NCBI GenBank assembly: GCA_963644945.1
Contig: CAVIQK010000002.1
Location: 122,849-186,848, forward strand
Length of the DNA stretch: 64,000 bases
Direction: 5' to 3'
From: CAVIQK01 sp963644945
GTDB lineage: Bacteria; Bacillota; Clostridia; Christensenellales; DTU072
Shown piece by piece: positions 52,863-62,031 of this stretch (the stretch's first letter is position 1; each line of letters opens with the position of its first letter). The translations under genes and the position numbers were made by a program. Under the pieces are notes generated by a model. The model did not search any database and was not told the DNA's origin. It saw nothing but the letters and a program-made list of their open reading frames with translations.

Positions 52863-52889
52863 CAAAAAAGTTTATTTTGGAGAGATTTT

Positions 52890-53381
52890 ATGAGGATTTT
52901 GGGAATAGACCCAGGATATGGTATAGTCGGATATGGTGTAATTGACGGCGACAGACAAAAATTTGTTTCTGTTGATTATGGCGTAATTAAAACTCCTGCA
53001 GATATATCTCTTCCAAAAAGATTAAAAATTATTGCCGATTCTATCGAAATTTTGCTAGACAAATATAAGCCGGATGCGGTTTCTATAGAGGAACTTTTCT
53101 TCCAAACAAATAGAAAAACTGCTATAGCAGTAGCGGAAGCAAGAGGTGTTATATTGCATACTGTTATCAAATTTACCGACAATTTGTATGAATATACTCC
53201 TATGCAAATCAAACAAGCATTGACCGGATACGGAAAAGCCGATAAACATCAAATTCAAGAAATGGTAAAAATGCAACTTGGTTTGAAGTCGATCCCTCGG
53301 CCCGATGATGCCGCAGATGCTCTAGCGGTCGCTATTACACATTTACAAGCAAGTAAACTTGCATCGCTATTTAAGATTTAG
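52890..53381 (+). CDS. ruvC: Holliday junction endonuclease RuvC
   Basis: 163 residues from ATG 52890, set by GGAGAG upstream; an in-frame ATG at 52839 lies in the promoter. Acidic active-site residues are in ILGIDPGYG, VSIEELFFQTN and PDDAADALAVAI. It resolves Holliday junctions with RuvAB encoded next. Confidence 0.95.
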   Translation: MRILGIDPGYGIVGYGVIDGDRQKFVSVDYGVIKTPADISLPKRLKIIADSIEILLDKYKPDAVSIEELFFQTNRKTAIAVAEARGVILHTVIKFTDNLYEYTPMQIKQALTGYGKADKHQIQEMVKMQLGLKSIPRPDDAADALAVAITHLQASKLASLFKI

Positions 53382-53389
53382 GAGAAGTT

Positions 53390-53980
53390 ATGATTTCATC
53401 GCTTGTAGGAAAAATAACAGAAATTAGAGAAGATTCTATAGAAATTACCGTTGGCGGAGTAGGTTATGAAGTCTCGGTAACTCTTACTGCAATAGAAAAA
53501 TTGCATGTTGGAGAAGATACTCACATTTATACATATATGTCGGTAAGAGAAGACGGAATAAGTTTGTACGGATTTTTGACTATCGAAGAGAAGAAAATGT
53601 TCTTAAAACTTATTTCTATTTCCGGAATTGGTCCTAAGGTCGCAATTACTATTTTATCGTCAATATCTCCGTCGCAACTTGCCGTTTCCATAATTATGGG
53701 GGACATAAAAACTCTTGCGAAAGTAAAGGGAATAGGCAAAAAAACTGCCGAAAGAATTATTTTGGAATTAAAAGAGTCGGTTGAACCTGTAACCGATAAT
53801 GTAGATAATAGCGACTTAAAAACCGTAGTTTTCACGACTACAATGAGCGAAGCGGTCGATGCATTGAGATATTTGGGAGTAAATCAAGCAGAAGCCACTA
53901 AAGCAGTAAATGAAGCGGTTAAAACTGCAGGCAACGATTTAGAAAACATAATAAAAGTTGCTTTACAATTGGTGAAATAA
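53390..53980 (+). CDS. ruvA: Holliday junction helicase subunit RuvA
   Basis: 196 residues. OB-fold N terminus (MISSLVGKITEIREDSIEITVGGVGYEV), two helix-hairpin-helix motifs (SGIGPKVAI; VKGIGKKTAERIILELK) and a C-terminal domain III that contacts RuvB. AGGAG lies before the ATG. Confidence 0.96.
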   Translation: MISSLVGKITEIREDSIEITVGGVGYEVSVTLTAIEKLHVGEDTHIYTYMSVREDGISLYGFLTIEEKKMFLKLISISGIGPKVAITILSSISPSQLAVSIIMGDIKTLAKVKGIGKKTAERIILELKESVEPVTDNVDNSDLKTVVFTTTMSEAVDALRYLGVNQAEATKAVNEAVKTAGNDLENIIKVALQLVK

Positions 53981-53983
53981 AGT

Positions 53984-55036
53984 ATGTTTGACGAAGAAAG
54001 CGATAGAATAATCACATCAACCGCTTTGGAAACGGATGATAATGAAAATATACTTAGACCGAAATCTATAAATGATTATATCGGTCAAGAAAAGGTTAAA
54101 AATAACCTCAATATTTTTATGTCCGGAGCAAAAGCTCGTGGCGAAGCCCTAGACCATGTTTTATTGTATGGTCCTCCAGGACTAGGAAAAACCACACTTG
54201 CTCATATAATAGCAAATGAGATGGGTGAAGGCATTGTGGTAACAAGCGGACCGGCAATTGAAAAAGCGGCAGACATTGCGGCTCTTTTGACCAATATGAA
54301 TGACAATCAAATATTGTTCATTGACGAGATCCATAGATTGAATCATTCTGCCGAGGAAATGTTATATCCTGCACTTGAAGATTATACAATGGATATGATA
54401 GTCGGCAAAGGTCCTATGGCTCGAACAATAAAGTTTAATTTGAAAAAATTTACTCTTGTCGGAGCGACAACAAAAACCGGAATGTTATCGGCACCGCTAA
54501 GAGATAGATTTGGAATTATATTTAGACTAGAACTATATACTCCTGAAGATTTGGCAATAATCGTGAAGAGATCGGCTAACATATTAAATATATCAATAGA
54601 TCCCGATGCATCATTAGAGATAGCAAGAAGGAGTAGAGGAACACCGAGAATTGCTAATAGACTGCTAAAGCGTGTGCGTGATTTTGCCAATTATGAAGGT
54701 TGTGATCATATAGACATTAGAATTGCCAAAAGCGCACTCAAAGCTCTTGAAATTGATGATCTTGGTCTTGACAACACCGATATTACGATTTTGAAAGCTA
54801 TTATAGAAAAATTCGGAGGAGGTCCAGTTGGACTTGATACTCTAGCCTCAGCAACAGGGGAAGATAAAAACACTATTGAGGATGTATATGAACCATATCT
54901 CTTACAATTAGGTTTTATATCAAGAACTCCCCGAGGCAGAATTTGCATGGAATCGGCATATAAACACCTTGGCATAAAAATGCCTAATCAAGATAGTACA
55001 TTATTCAAATTTTTACAAAATGACACTAAAGACTAG
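53984..55036 (+). CDS. ruvB: Holliday junction helicase subunit RuvB
   Basis: 350 residues, AAA+ motor. RPKSINDYIGQEKVKNNL, Walker A GPPGLGKTTL, Walker B ILFIDEIHRL and the winged-helix C terminus (GGGPVGLDTLA; GFISRTPRGR) are all present. It overlaps queA by 17 nt. Confidence 0.97.
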   Translation: MFDEESDRIITSTALETDDNENILRPKSINDYIGQEKVKNNLNIFMSGAKARGEALDHVLLYGPPGLGKTTLAHIIANEMGEGIVVTSGPAIEKAADIAALLTNMNDNQILFIDEIHRLNHSAEEMLYPALEDYTMDMIVGKGPMARTIKFNLKKFTLVGATTKTGMLSAPLRDRFGIIFRLELYTPEDLAIIVKRSANILNISIDPDASLEIARRSRGTPRIANRLLKRVRDFANYEGCDHIDIRIAKSALKALEIDDLGLDNTDITILKAIIEKFGGGPVGLDTLASATGEDKNTIEDVYEPYLLQLGFISRTPRGRICMESAYKHLGIKMPNQDSTLFKFLQNDTKD

Positions 55037-56054
55037 CGATTTTTATTATAATTTACCTCAAAATCTAATTGCACAAACTCCCGCCGAGCCGAGAGATTCT
55101 TCTCGTTTGCTTACTTATGATGTAAAAAACGACATAATTGGTCACAAACACTTTTATGACATTTACGATATGTTGAAGGCCGGAGATGTGTTGGTTGTTA
55201 ACAACACGAAAGTCATTTTAGCAAGATTATTCGCAACTGATGAAAAAGGCAGAGTCTATGAAACATTACTTCTAAAAAGATTAGATTACAAGAGATGGGA
55301 AGCAATAATGCGACCTGCCAAAAAAGCAAAGATAGGTACCGTTCTTAAAGTATCTGACGAATTATCGTTTTCTGTTGAAAATGTCGTTGACAACGGTGTA
55401 AGAATTATATCTTTTGAGTTTGAAGGAGTGTTTGAAGATATATTAGATAGAGTCGGGAATATTCCGTTGCCCCCATATATTACCGAAAAACTTGACGATA
55501 AAACTAGATATAACACTGTATATGCTAAATTTGACGGATCGGCAGCAGCGCCCACCGCCGGATTACATTTTACCGAAGAATTGTTGGCTAAATTGAAAGA
55601 AAAAGGTGTAATTATAGCAGAAGTTTTGCTCCATGTCGGTTTAGGAACATTTCGTCCTGTCAAGGTAGATAATGTTTTGGAACACAAAATGCATTCCGAA
55701 CATTTCGAAGTTACAAAAGAAAGTGCCGATATAATAAATCAGGCAATAAAGGAAGGTCGAAGAGTTATAGCCGTCGGTACTACAACTGTTAGGACGCTAG
55801 AAAGTTCTTCAAATGATGACGGGTTTGTTGTTCCGGGGGTCGGCGAAACCGAGATATTTATTTATCCTGGATACAAATTTAAGGTTGTCAAAAATTTAAT
55901 AACAAATTTTCACCTTCCGGAAAGTACATTATTGATGCTTATATCCGCACTTGTCAATCGTGAAAAAATATTAGATTTGTATGAGATTGCAGTCAAAGAA
56001 CAATATAGATTTTTTAGTTTTGGCGATGCAATGTTTATATTTAAGGAGGACTAA
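55020..56054 (+). CDS. queA: S-adenosylmethionine:tRNA ribosyltransferase-isomerase
   Basis: 344 residues. FYYNLPQNLIAQTPAEPRD at the start, then GSAAAPTAGLHFTEELL and HVGLGTFRPV. It adds the cyclopentene moiety precursor in queuosine synthesis, acting after Tgt encoded next. The ruvAB-queA-tgt-yajC-secDF order is widespread in bacteria. Confidence 0.96.
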   Translation: MTLKTSDFYYNLPQNLIAQTPAEPRDSSRLLTYDVKNDIIGHKHFYDIYDMLKAGDVLVVNNTKVILARLFATDEKGRVYETLLLKRLDYKRWEAIMRPAKKAKIGTVLKVSDELSFSVENVVDNGVRIISFEFEGVFEDILDRVGNIPLPPYITEKLDDKTRYNTVYAKFDGSAAAPTAGLHFTEELLAKLKEKGVIIAEVLLHVGLGTFRPVKVDNVLEHKMHSEHFEVTKESADIINQAIKEGRRVIAVGTTTVRTLESSSNDDGFVVPGVGETEIFIYPGYKFKVVKNLITNFHLPESTLLMLISALVNREKILDLYEIAVKEQYRFFSFGDAMFIFKED

Positions 56055-57178
56055 TGAGTTCTAACTTTTCTTTCAAAATTATTAAAGAATCATCTGATTC
56101 CAAAGCAAGAATCGGTGAATTCCAAACCCCGCATGGCGTTATTGAAACACCTGTTTTTATGCCTGTAGGGACACTTGCAACCGTAAAATCATTGTCTCCC
56201 GAAGAAGTAGAAGAAACAGGTAGCCAAATTTTATTGTCAAACACATACCACCTACATTTAAGACCTGGCGAAAATATTGTAAAACAAGCAGGTGGTTTAC
56301 ATAAATTCATGAATTGGAATAAACCTATTCTTACCGATAGCGGAGGATTCCAAGTGTTTTCGCTTTCAACGTTGAGAAAAGTTAAGGACGAAGGTGTAGA
56401 ATTTAATAGTTTTCTTGACGGTTCAAAACACTTTTTGACTCCCGAAGATGCTATAAGAATAGAAGAAGATTTGGGCGCCGATATAATTATGGCTTTTGAC
56501 GAATGTACCGCTGCCGGAAAGTCATACGAAGAATCAAAAATTGCGATGGAAAGAACTCTCGCTTGGCTAGATAGGTGTAAAAAAGCAAAAACAAGAGATG
56601 ACCAAGTTCTGTTCCCTATTGTGCAAGGTAATATGTATAAAGATTTACGTATAGAAAGTGCGAAAAGAACAGCACCTTATGCGGAATGTGGTATCGCAAT
56701 AGGCGGATTGTCCGTTGGCGAAGAAAAACCTGTTATGTATGAAATGATAGAGGCGATTGAGCCGTATCTTCCTAAAAATATGCCTAGGTATCTAATGGGA
56801 GTAGGAAGTGCAGACTGCTTTATAGAAGGGATATTTAGAGGCGTTGATATGATGGATTGTGTTCTTCCTACTAGAATTGCACGCAATGGAACGGCAATGA
56901 CCTTTTCCGGGAATATTACAATTAGAAATGCCGAATTCAAGGATGATTTTAGACCGATTGAAGATGGGTGCGATTGCTATGCATGTAGGCACTATTCGAG
57001 AGCATATATTCGCCATTTGATTAATACGGACGAAATTTTAGGCGGGAGATTACTGTCTATACACAATATAAGATTTTTACATAGATTGACGGCGAAAATT
57101 AAGGATGCAATAAGAAATGACGCATTAAGCGATTATAGAAAAGAATTTTTTGCGAATTATTCTATAAAAAATAAGTAG
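56054..57178 (+). CDS. tgt: tRNA-guanine transglycosylase
   Basis: 374 residues. Active-site aspartates are in LTDSGGFQVFSL and VLPTRIARNG; the zinc site is CDCYACRHYSRAYIRHL with a downstream His. It swaps guanine-34 for preQ1 in GUN tRNAs. The ATG follows AAGGAGG and shares one base with the queA stop. Confidence 0.97.
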   Translation: MSSNFSFKIIKESSDSKARIGEFQTPHGVIETPVFMPVGTLATVKSLSPEEVEETGSQILLSNTYHLHLRPGENIVKQAGGLHKFMNWNKPILTDSGGFQVFSLSTLRKVKDEGVEFNSFLDGSKHFLTPEDAIRIEEDLGADIIMAFDECTAAGKSYEESKIAMERTLAWLDRCKKAKTRDDQVLFPIVQGNMYKDLRIESAKRTAPYAECGIAIGGLSVGEEKPVMYEMIEAIEPYLPKNMPRYLMGVGSADCFIEGIFRGVDMMDCVLPTRIARNGTAMTFSGNITIRNAEFKDDFRPIEDGCDCYACRHYSRAYIRHLINTDEILGGRLLSIHNIRFLHRLTAKIKDAIRNDALSDYRKEFFANYSIKNK

Positions 57179-57185
57179 AATATTC

Positions 57186-57214
57186 TTGCAAACTTTACAA
57201 AAATCGGTTACTAT
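57186..57214 (+). promoter_or_regulatory. Promoter of yajC-SCIFF
   Basis: TTGCAA (57186-57191), 17-bp spacer, TACTAT (57209-57214). A purine-rich AAGAGGTGAA lies directly before the yajC ATG. Confidence 0.65.
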
Positions 57215-57242
57215 ATACAAAACGATATTTAAGAGGTGAAAA

Positions 57243-57746
57243 ATGTTTTTAGCTGAAACATCAGGATCAACAGATTTTTGGTCACAATATGGAATGATAA
57301 TAATTCTTGCCGTATTTTTTGTAGTTATGATTGTTATGACAATTATTCCTCAAAGAAAACAAAAGAAACAACAACAACAAATGATGGATTCTTTGGCTCC
57401 CGGAGCAAAAATTATGACAATAGGCGGATTTGTAGGAACTATTGTCGGATTCGAAGATCAAAATATATTGGTAGATATCGGAACAAAAGAATGCCCTCAA
57501 GTGGTTGTAATTGTTAGAAACGCAGTTAGACAAAGATTAGATGTAGTAGCTCCGCAAGCTCAACCTGCAAAAAAAGAAGAGGAAAAAGCTAACGAGGAAT
57601 ACACAATACCGCAACCTACTGCAGAACAAATCGACGAAATGAAAGCAGAAACAATTGTAGAAAATGCTGAAACAGTCGAAGATGTCCCCGCAGAAGAAGA
57701 AAAAGTAACAAAAAAATCTAAAAAAACCAAAAAAGAATCTAAATAA
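57243..57746 (+). CDS. yajC: Sec translocon accessory subunit YajC
   Basis: 167 residues. One N-terminal membrane helix (IIILAVFFVVMIVMTII) is followed by PQRKQKKQQQQMMDSLAPGAKIMTIGG, the family core. The last ~70 residues are an extra Glu/Lys-rich tail, longer than usual. YajC associates with SecDF, encoded after the SCIFF genes. Confidence 0.92.
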   Translation: MFLAETSGSTDFWSQYGMIIILAVFFVVMIVMTIIPQRKQKKQQQQMMDSLAPGAKIMTIGGFVGTIVGFEDQNILVDIGTKECPQVVVIVRNAVRQRLDVVAPQAQPAKKEEEKANEEYTIPQPTAEQIDEMKAETIVENAETVEDVPAEEEKVTKKSKKTKKESK

Positions 57747-57776
57747 TTTGATTAAATTATATAGTCGGAGGTTAAA

Positions 57777-57950
57777 ATGAAACACATTAATACATTAAGC
57801 AAAGATACTATGAATAAATGCCATGCTACCGGTTGCGGCGAATGCATGTCTTCTTGCCAATCCGCGTGCAAAACAAGTTGTACCGTCGGAAATCAATCTT
57901 GTAAGCAAGACGAAAAAATTCATGTGGTAAAAAAAGATTTGGAAAAATAA
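57777..57950 (+). CDS. scfA: SCIFF ranthipeptide precursor (six cysteines in forty-five)
   Basis: 57 residues, too short for many gene finders. The start MKHINTLSK is typical, and the cysteine core TGCGECMSSCQSACKTSCTVGNQSC matches SCIFF (the stretch is at residues 18-42). Core cysteines are C20, C23, C27, C31, C35 and C42; an additional C15 lies before the core. After the core come 15 residues, KQDEKIHVVKKDLEK, a longer tail than most SCIFF peptides I know. GGAGG (57767-57771) lies 5 nt before the ATG. Its maturase follows 8 nt downstream. In known systems the maturase forms sulfur-to-carbon thioether links; the biological role is unknown. Confidence 0.93.
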   Translation: MKHINTLSKDTMNKCHATGCGECMSSCQSACKTSCTVGNQSCKQDEKIHVVKKDLEK

Positions 57951-57958
57951 TATAAAAA

Positions 57959-59320
57959 ATGGTACATCCTTTTTTTGCGACTTTCAAAGGACAAAAATAT
58001 TTCTTTGTTCTTGACGTAGAAAGCGGCAGCCTACACTCTGTAGACTATGTCGCTTTTTTGTGTATAAAAAATTATTATCATTTAAGTATGACCGATTCCG
58101 AAACTACCGATTTTGCGAATTTGTCTTTAGATGTTGTTAGAGATGCCGAGTCTGAAATCAGAGAATTGGAAGAAGAAGGCGTATTAAACGCTCCTTGTAA
58201 TCTCGATAAATCTTTGTATGTAAAAAAGGCCGATCATGTAAAAGCATTATGCCTACATATTTGCCATGACTGCAATTTGAGATGCGAGTATTGCTTTGCA
58301 AGTGAAGGGACATATAATACACCAAGAGATTATATGTCGTTAGAAGTAGGCAAAAAATCCATTGATTTTCTTATTGAACAAAGTAAAAACATTAAAAATC
58401 TTGAAGTTGATTTCTTTGGCGGCGAACCGCTTCTAAATTTTAATGTTGTCAAACAAATTGTAGAATATGCCAAAGAAAGAGCAAAAGAGACAGGAAAACA
58501 ATTTTCTTTTACAATGACAACCAATTGTTTGATGCTAAATGACGAAAAACGCCAGTGGCTCAATGAAGAGATGGATAATATCGTGTTGTCGATTGACGGA
58601 AGAAAAGATGTTCATGATAGAGTAAGAAAAACAGTAAACGGTGTGTCTGCTTATGATTCTATTTTGGCTAATGCATTGACAATGGCAAAAATGAGAAACG
58701 GCAAGAGATATTACGCCCGAGGAACATACACAGCATATAACAAGGATTTTTCAAACGATGTAATTGCATTGGCAAAACTAGGTTTTGATCAAATTTCTGT
58801 TGAGCCTGTCGTCTTACCTGAAAATTCTCCGATGGCATTAAAAATGTCAGATGTAGAATTTTTGTGTGAAGAATATAATAAAGTTGCAGATGCATTGATT
58901 GATTTCTCCGGTACAGAGAAAGGATTTAATTTTTTCCACTTTATGCTTGATCTTGATCATGGCCCTTGTATAAATAAAAGATTACATGGGTGCGGTGCAG
59001 GACTAGATTATTTGGCGGTAGCACCGACAGGAGAGATTTATCCTTGTCATAGATTTGCAGGCATGTCCGATTATGTTTTAGGCACAGTTTTCGACGGAAT
59101 CAAAAGACAAGACATTAGAGAAAGGTTTGCACAAAATAATCTACTCAAAAAAGAGCATTGCGTGAATTGTCCTTCGAAATATTATTGTGGTGGTGGATGT
59201 GCGGCGAATGCACTTGATTTTACAGGAGAATTGGAAGGTCAATATGAACTCGGATGTATTCTTCAAAGAAAACGTCTTGAGTGTGCGTTGGCTATTGAAG
59301 GTATAAAGCGTTTAAACTAA
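57959..59320 (+). CDS. scfB: SCIFF radical SAM maturase
   Basis: 453 residues. An N-terminal peptide-recognition region is followed by the radical SAM site HDCNLRCEYC (C105, C109, C112). The SPASM domain holds two auxiliary cluster regions: HGCGAGLDYLAVAPTGEIYPCHRF and CVNCPSKYYCGGGCAAN. It installs thioethers on the SCIFF peptide encoded just upstream. There is no proper Shine-Dalgarno, only AT-rich sequence in the 8-nt gap. Confidence 0.94.
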   Translation: MVHPFFATFKGQKYFFVLDVESGSLHSVDYVAFLCIKNYYHLSMTDSETTDFANLSLDVVRDAESEIRELEEEGVLNAPCNLDKSLYVKKADHVKALCLHICHDCNLRCEYCFASEGTYNTPRDYMSLEVGKKSIDFLIEQSKNIKNLEVDFFGGEPLLNFNVVKQIVEYAKERAKETGKQFSFTMTTNCLMLNDEKRQWLNEEMDNIVLSIDGRKDVHDRVRKTVNGVSAYDSILANALTMAKMRNGKRYYARGTYTAYNKDFSNDVIALAKLGFDQISVEPVVLPENSPMALKMSDVEFLCEEYNKVADALIDFSGTEKGFNFFHFMLDLDHGPCINKRLHGCGAGLDYLAVAPTGEIYPCHRFAGMSDYVLGTVFDGIKRQDIRERFAQNNLLKKEHCVNCPSKYYCGGGCAANALDFTGELEGQYELGCILQRKRLECALAIEGIKRLN

Positions 59321-59371
59321 GTAAATTTTAGTATATTTTTTCAAATTTTATACTGCAAATTCTTTTTTTTC

Positions 59372-59400
59372 TTGACTATGGTATTTTAATACAATATAAT
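59372..59400 (+). promoter_or_regulatory. Promoter of secDF
   Basis: TTGACT (59372-59377), 17-bp spacer, perfect TATAAT (59395-59400). A weak ACTAA/TTAGT hairpin before it (about 59317-59345) may partly end the scfB transcript. Confidence 0.8.
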
Positions 59401-59433
59401 ATCATAGATATATTTACTTTTTGGAGGCATAAA

Positions 59434-60798
59434 TTGAGCAAAGCAAGATCGATAGTCACTTTGATTATCATATCAATTTTAATACTTTTGCTTTTGTTGT
59501 TTACAATCCCGCTCAACGGACAATCATCATTTAAGATTGGTGATACTGACTATGATTTTTATTGGATTTCTAGTGCAATAGATTTGGGTCTCGATTTGAA
59601 AGGTGGTTTGTATGCTGTATACAAAGCAGATTTAGATGAATTCGGAACAGATTCCAACAGAGCAACTCTTGCAATGGAAGGTGTTATTACCAATCTTTCA
59701 CAAATGCTTGCAAGTAAAGGTTATACGGAAGCTTCCGTAACAAGAGAAGGCACCAACAATATCCGTGTTGAAGTTCCTAATGTGACGGATACCGAAGAAC
59801 TTATGAGATTGATCGGTGAGCCTGCATCACTTACGATGGTTGACTATACAGGCAAAGAATGGATTTACGGTAAATCGCATTTGACCGATGCGTATGTTGC
59901 TACTCAAGATGGTGCTTATGTAATCTGCCTTGAATTTAATGAAGCAGGTGCAAAACTCTTTAGTGAAGCAACAAAAACTATTGCAGGATATTCAAGCACA
60001 ACCGACAGCAACGGAAATGCAGCCAACTACCTTTCGATTGTTACTGAAACCGATGGTACCAAAACAACAATATCTTCCCCGACTGTCAGCCAACAAATTA
60101 CAAGTAATTCTGCAATTATTAGCGGTAATTTCGATTATCAATCTGCTTATGAACTTGCAACACAAATTAAAGCAGGATCTTGGGCAACAACCTTGACACT
60201 TGTTCAAAGCGAACAAATTTCGGCAACTCTCGGTGAAAATGCATTGCTTTATACGGTTATTGCCGGTGGCGTCGGTCTTTTACTTGTTATCATTTTGATG
60301 ATAGTTATGTATAAAGGTCTTGGTGTTGCATCATCTGTAGCACTTATTCTTTATACCTTGCTTTTGATATTCTTCCTAGCGGTTGTTCCTTGGGTTCAAT
60401 TAACACTAGAAGGTATAGCCGGTGTTATTTTGTCAATAGGTATGGCTGTCGATGCCAACGTCATCATATTCGAAAGAATTAAAGATGAAAAATACAAAGG
60501 AAGAGGATTGTTCTCTGCAATAAAAACCGGATTCAAAGATGCTCTTGCCCCGATATTTGACGGAAATATTACGACTATCATCGGTGCAATAGTTATGATT
60601 ATATTTGGAAACAGTGCAATTCAAAGTTTTGCTTTAGTGCTTTTGATAGGTATTATACTTTCGATGTTTACATGCCTTGTGGTTTCTAGATTGATTGTGT
60701 ATGCATTTATGGGCCTTAATGAAAACGAAAACTTTTATGGACTTGGATTTAAGCCTGTCGAGAAACTTGCGTTAGCAAAGGAGGGTAAAACGAAATGA
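59434..60798 (+). CDS. secD: Protein translocase subunit SecD
   Basis: 454 residues. N-terminal membrane helix, the signature DLGLDLKGGLYAVY, a large extracytoplasmic domain, then five membrane helices containing GMAVDANVIIFERIKDE and FDGNITTIIGAIV. With SecF it uses the proton or sodium gradient to aid secretion. The start is TTG, 6 nt after GGAGG. It overlaps secF by 4 nt. Confidence 0.95.
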   Translation: MSKARSIVTLIIISILILLLLLFTIPLNGQSSFKIGDTDYDFYWISSAIDLGLDLKGGLYAVYKADLDEFGTDSNRATLAMEGVITNLSQMLASKGYTEASVTREGTNNIRVEVPNVTDTEELMRLIGEPASLTMVDYTGKEWIYGKSHLTDAYVATQDGAYVICLEFNEAGAKLFSEATKTIAGYSSTTDSNGNAANYLSIVTETDGTKTTISSPTVSQQITSNSAIISGNFDYQSAYELATQIKAGSWATTLTLVQSEQISATLGENALLYTVIAGGVGLLLVIILMIVMYKGLGVASSVALILYTLLLIFFLAVVPWVQLTLEGIAGVILSIGMAVDANVIIFERIKDEKYKGRGLFSAIKTGFKDALAPIFDGNITTIIGAIVMIIFGNSAIQSFALVLLIGIILSMFTCLVVSRLIVYAFMGLNENENFYGLGFKPVEKLALAKEGKTK

Positions 60799-61976
60799 AA
60801 CAATTCTTTGCAAATTTGAAAGCAAAAACTGATTTTAGAAATCCGGAAAACACTTTGCATATTAGCAAGCATAAAGGTATATTCTTTATTGTGCCGGTAG
60901 TAATTATAATAATTGCTTGCATACTCGGAACAATTTACCAACTTGTCCCTTCAATTGACGGATTTTTCAATGCCGGAATTGATTTTCAAGGAGGCACAAT
61001 TCTTACCGTCACAATGAACGGTGCCGAGATGCTAGGAGCAAATACCGACAAGAACAAAAATATCATCACAAAGGCAATAAAAGATAAACATTTTGAAGTT
61101 TCTGTAACCCAAACAAGTGGTGATAATGCAATAATTGTCAGATATAAAAATATCGCACATTATGCCGACGGAACTATGAAAAACTATGGTTCCGATGAAA
61201 ATACCGAAGAATTAAACAACATTAATACCAGTATTTGCAATGCAATAGAAGAAGCATTTAAAGCCGAGTACTCGGGAGAGAATGTTTCGATTAAGGCAAC
61301 ATCAAGCATGATAAGTGCAAGTGCTTCATCGGATTTAATCAAAAAAGCTTGTCTTGCGGTTGGTATTGCACTTATAGTTATTCTTATCTATATCATAATT
61401 AGATTTGACTTCTTTAGTGGTATTTGTGCAATAATCGGTTTGCTTCACGACTTATTAATTATGATTGCATTTACCGTAATTTGCAGAGTTGAGATGAATA
61501 GTGAATATGTCGCAGCATTGATTACAATTGTTTCATATTCTATCAACAATACAATTATGGTATTTGATAGAGTCCGTGCAATATCTAAAGACAACAAGAA
61601 AACCGATGTTGCTTTGGATCCCAATGAAATAGTAGATAATGCAGTCACTCAATCATTCACAAGAACCTTGCTTGCTACGGCTACCACAATGATTGTTATT
61701 ATTTGTTTGATCATTTTCTCTGTGACAAGTGTCAGAACATTCGGTTTGCCTATTTTGTTTGGACTTTGTGCAGGTCTGTTCTCGTCAACATGTCTCGCCC
61801 CCAATCTTTGGTCATTGATGAAATCTGCGGACAACAAGAGAAAAGAAAACAAATTGAAATATTCCAATGGTCAAGAGGAGAAAACAAGTCGCTGGGATAT
61901 GTTTGTTGACAGTATTAAAAACAAGTTTTCAAATAATGTAAAACCAAAGAAAAAAGCAAAAAACAAACGTAAATAA
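60795..61976 (+). CDS. secF: Protein translocase subunit SecF
   Basis: 393 residues. One N-terminal helix, FNAGIDFQGGTILTV, an extracytoplasmic domain and five C-terminal helices with SYSINNTIMVFDRVRA and NAVTQSFTRTLLAT. The C terminus is strongly basic (KPKKKAKNKRK). It forms the SecDF-YajC complex with its neighbours. Confidence 0.95.
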   Translation: MKQFFANLKAKTDFRNPENTLHISKHKGIFFIVPVVIIIIACILGTIYQLVPSIDGFFNAGIDFQGGTILTVTMNGAEMLGANTDKNKNIITKAIKDKHFEVSVTQTSGDNAIIVRYKNIAHYADGTMKNYGSDENTEELNNINTSICNAIEEAFKAEYSGENVSIKATSSMISASASSDLIKKACLAVGIALIVILIYIIIRFDFFSGICAIIGLLHDLLIMIAFTVICRVEMNSEYVAALITIVSYSINNTIMVFDRVRAISKDNKKTDVALDPNEIVDNAVTQSFTRTLLATATTMIVIICLIIFSVTSVRTFGLPILFGLCAGLFSSTCLAPNLWSLMKSADNKRKENKLKYSNGQEEKTSRWDMFVDSIKNKFSNNVKPKKKAKNKRK

Positions 61977-61988
61977 ATCATAATCGAT

Positions 61989-62016
61989 AAATGTGCACCT
62001 AAACGGGTGCACATTT
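61989..62016 (+). terminator. Strong hairpin between secF and recJ
   Basis: AAATGTGCACC/GGTGCACATTT is a perfect 11-bp stem with a 6-nt loop. It ends in ATTTAGAATT, so the T run is short. It may be a terminator of moderate strength or an mRNA 3'-end stabiliser. Confidence 0.6.
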
Positions 62017-62031
62017 AGAATTATAATAAAA

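Noticed and set aside
57925..57959. Internal leaderless promoter for scfB (TAATAT five bases before the ATG)
   Set aside because: The -35 matches at only half its positions and the -10 includes the SCIFF stop codon; AT-rich spacing makes chance likely.
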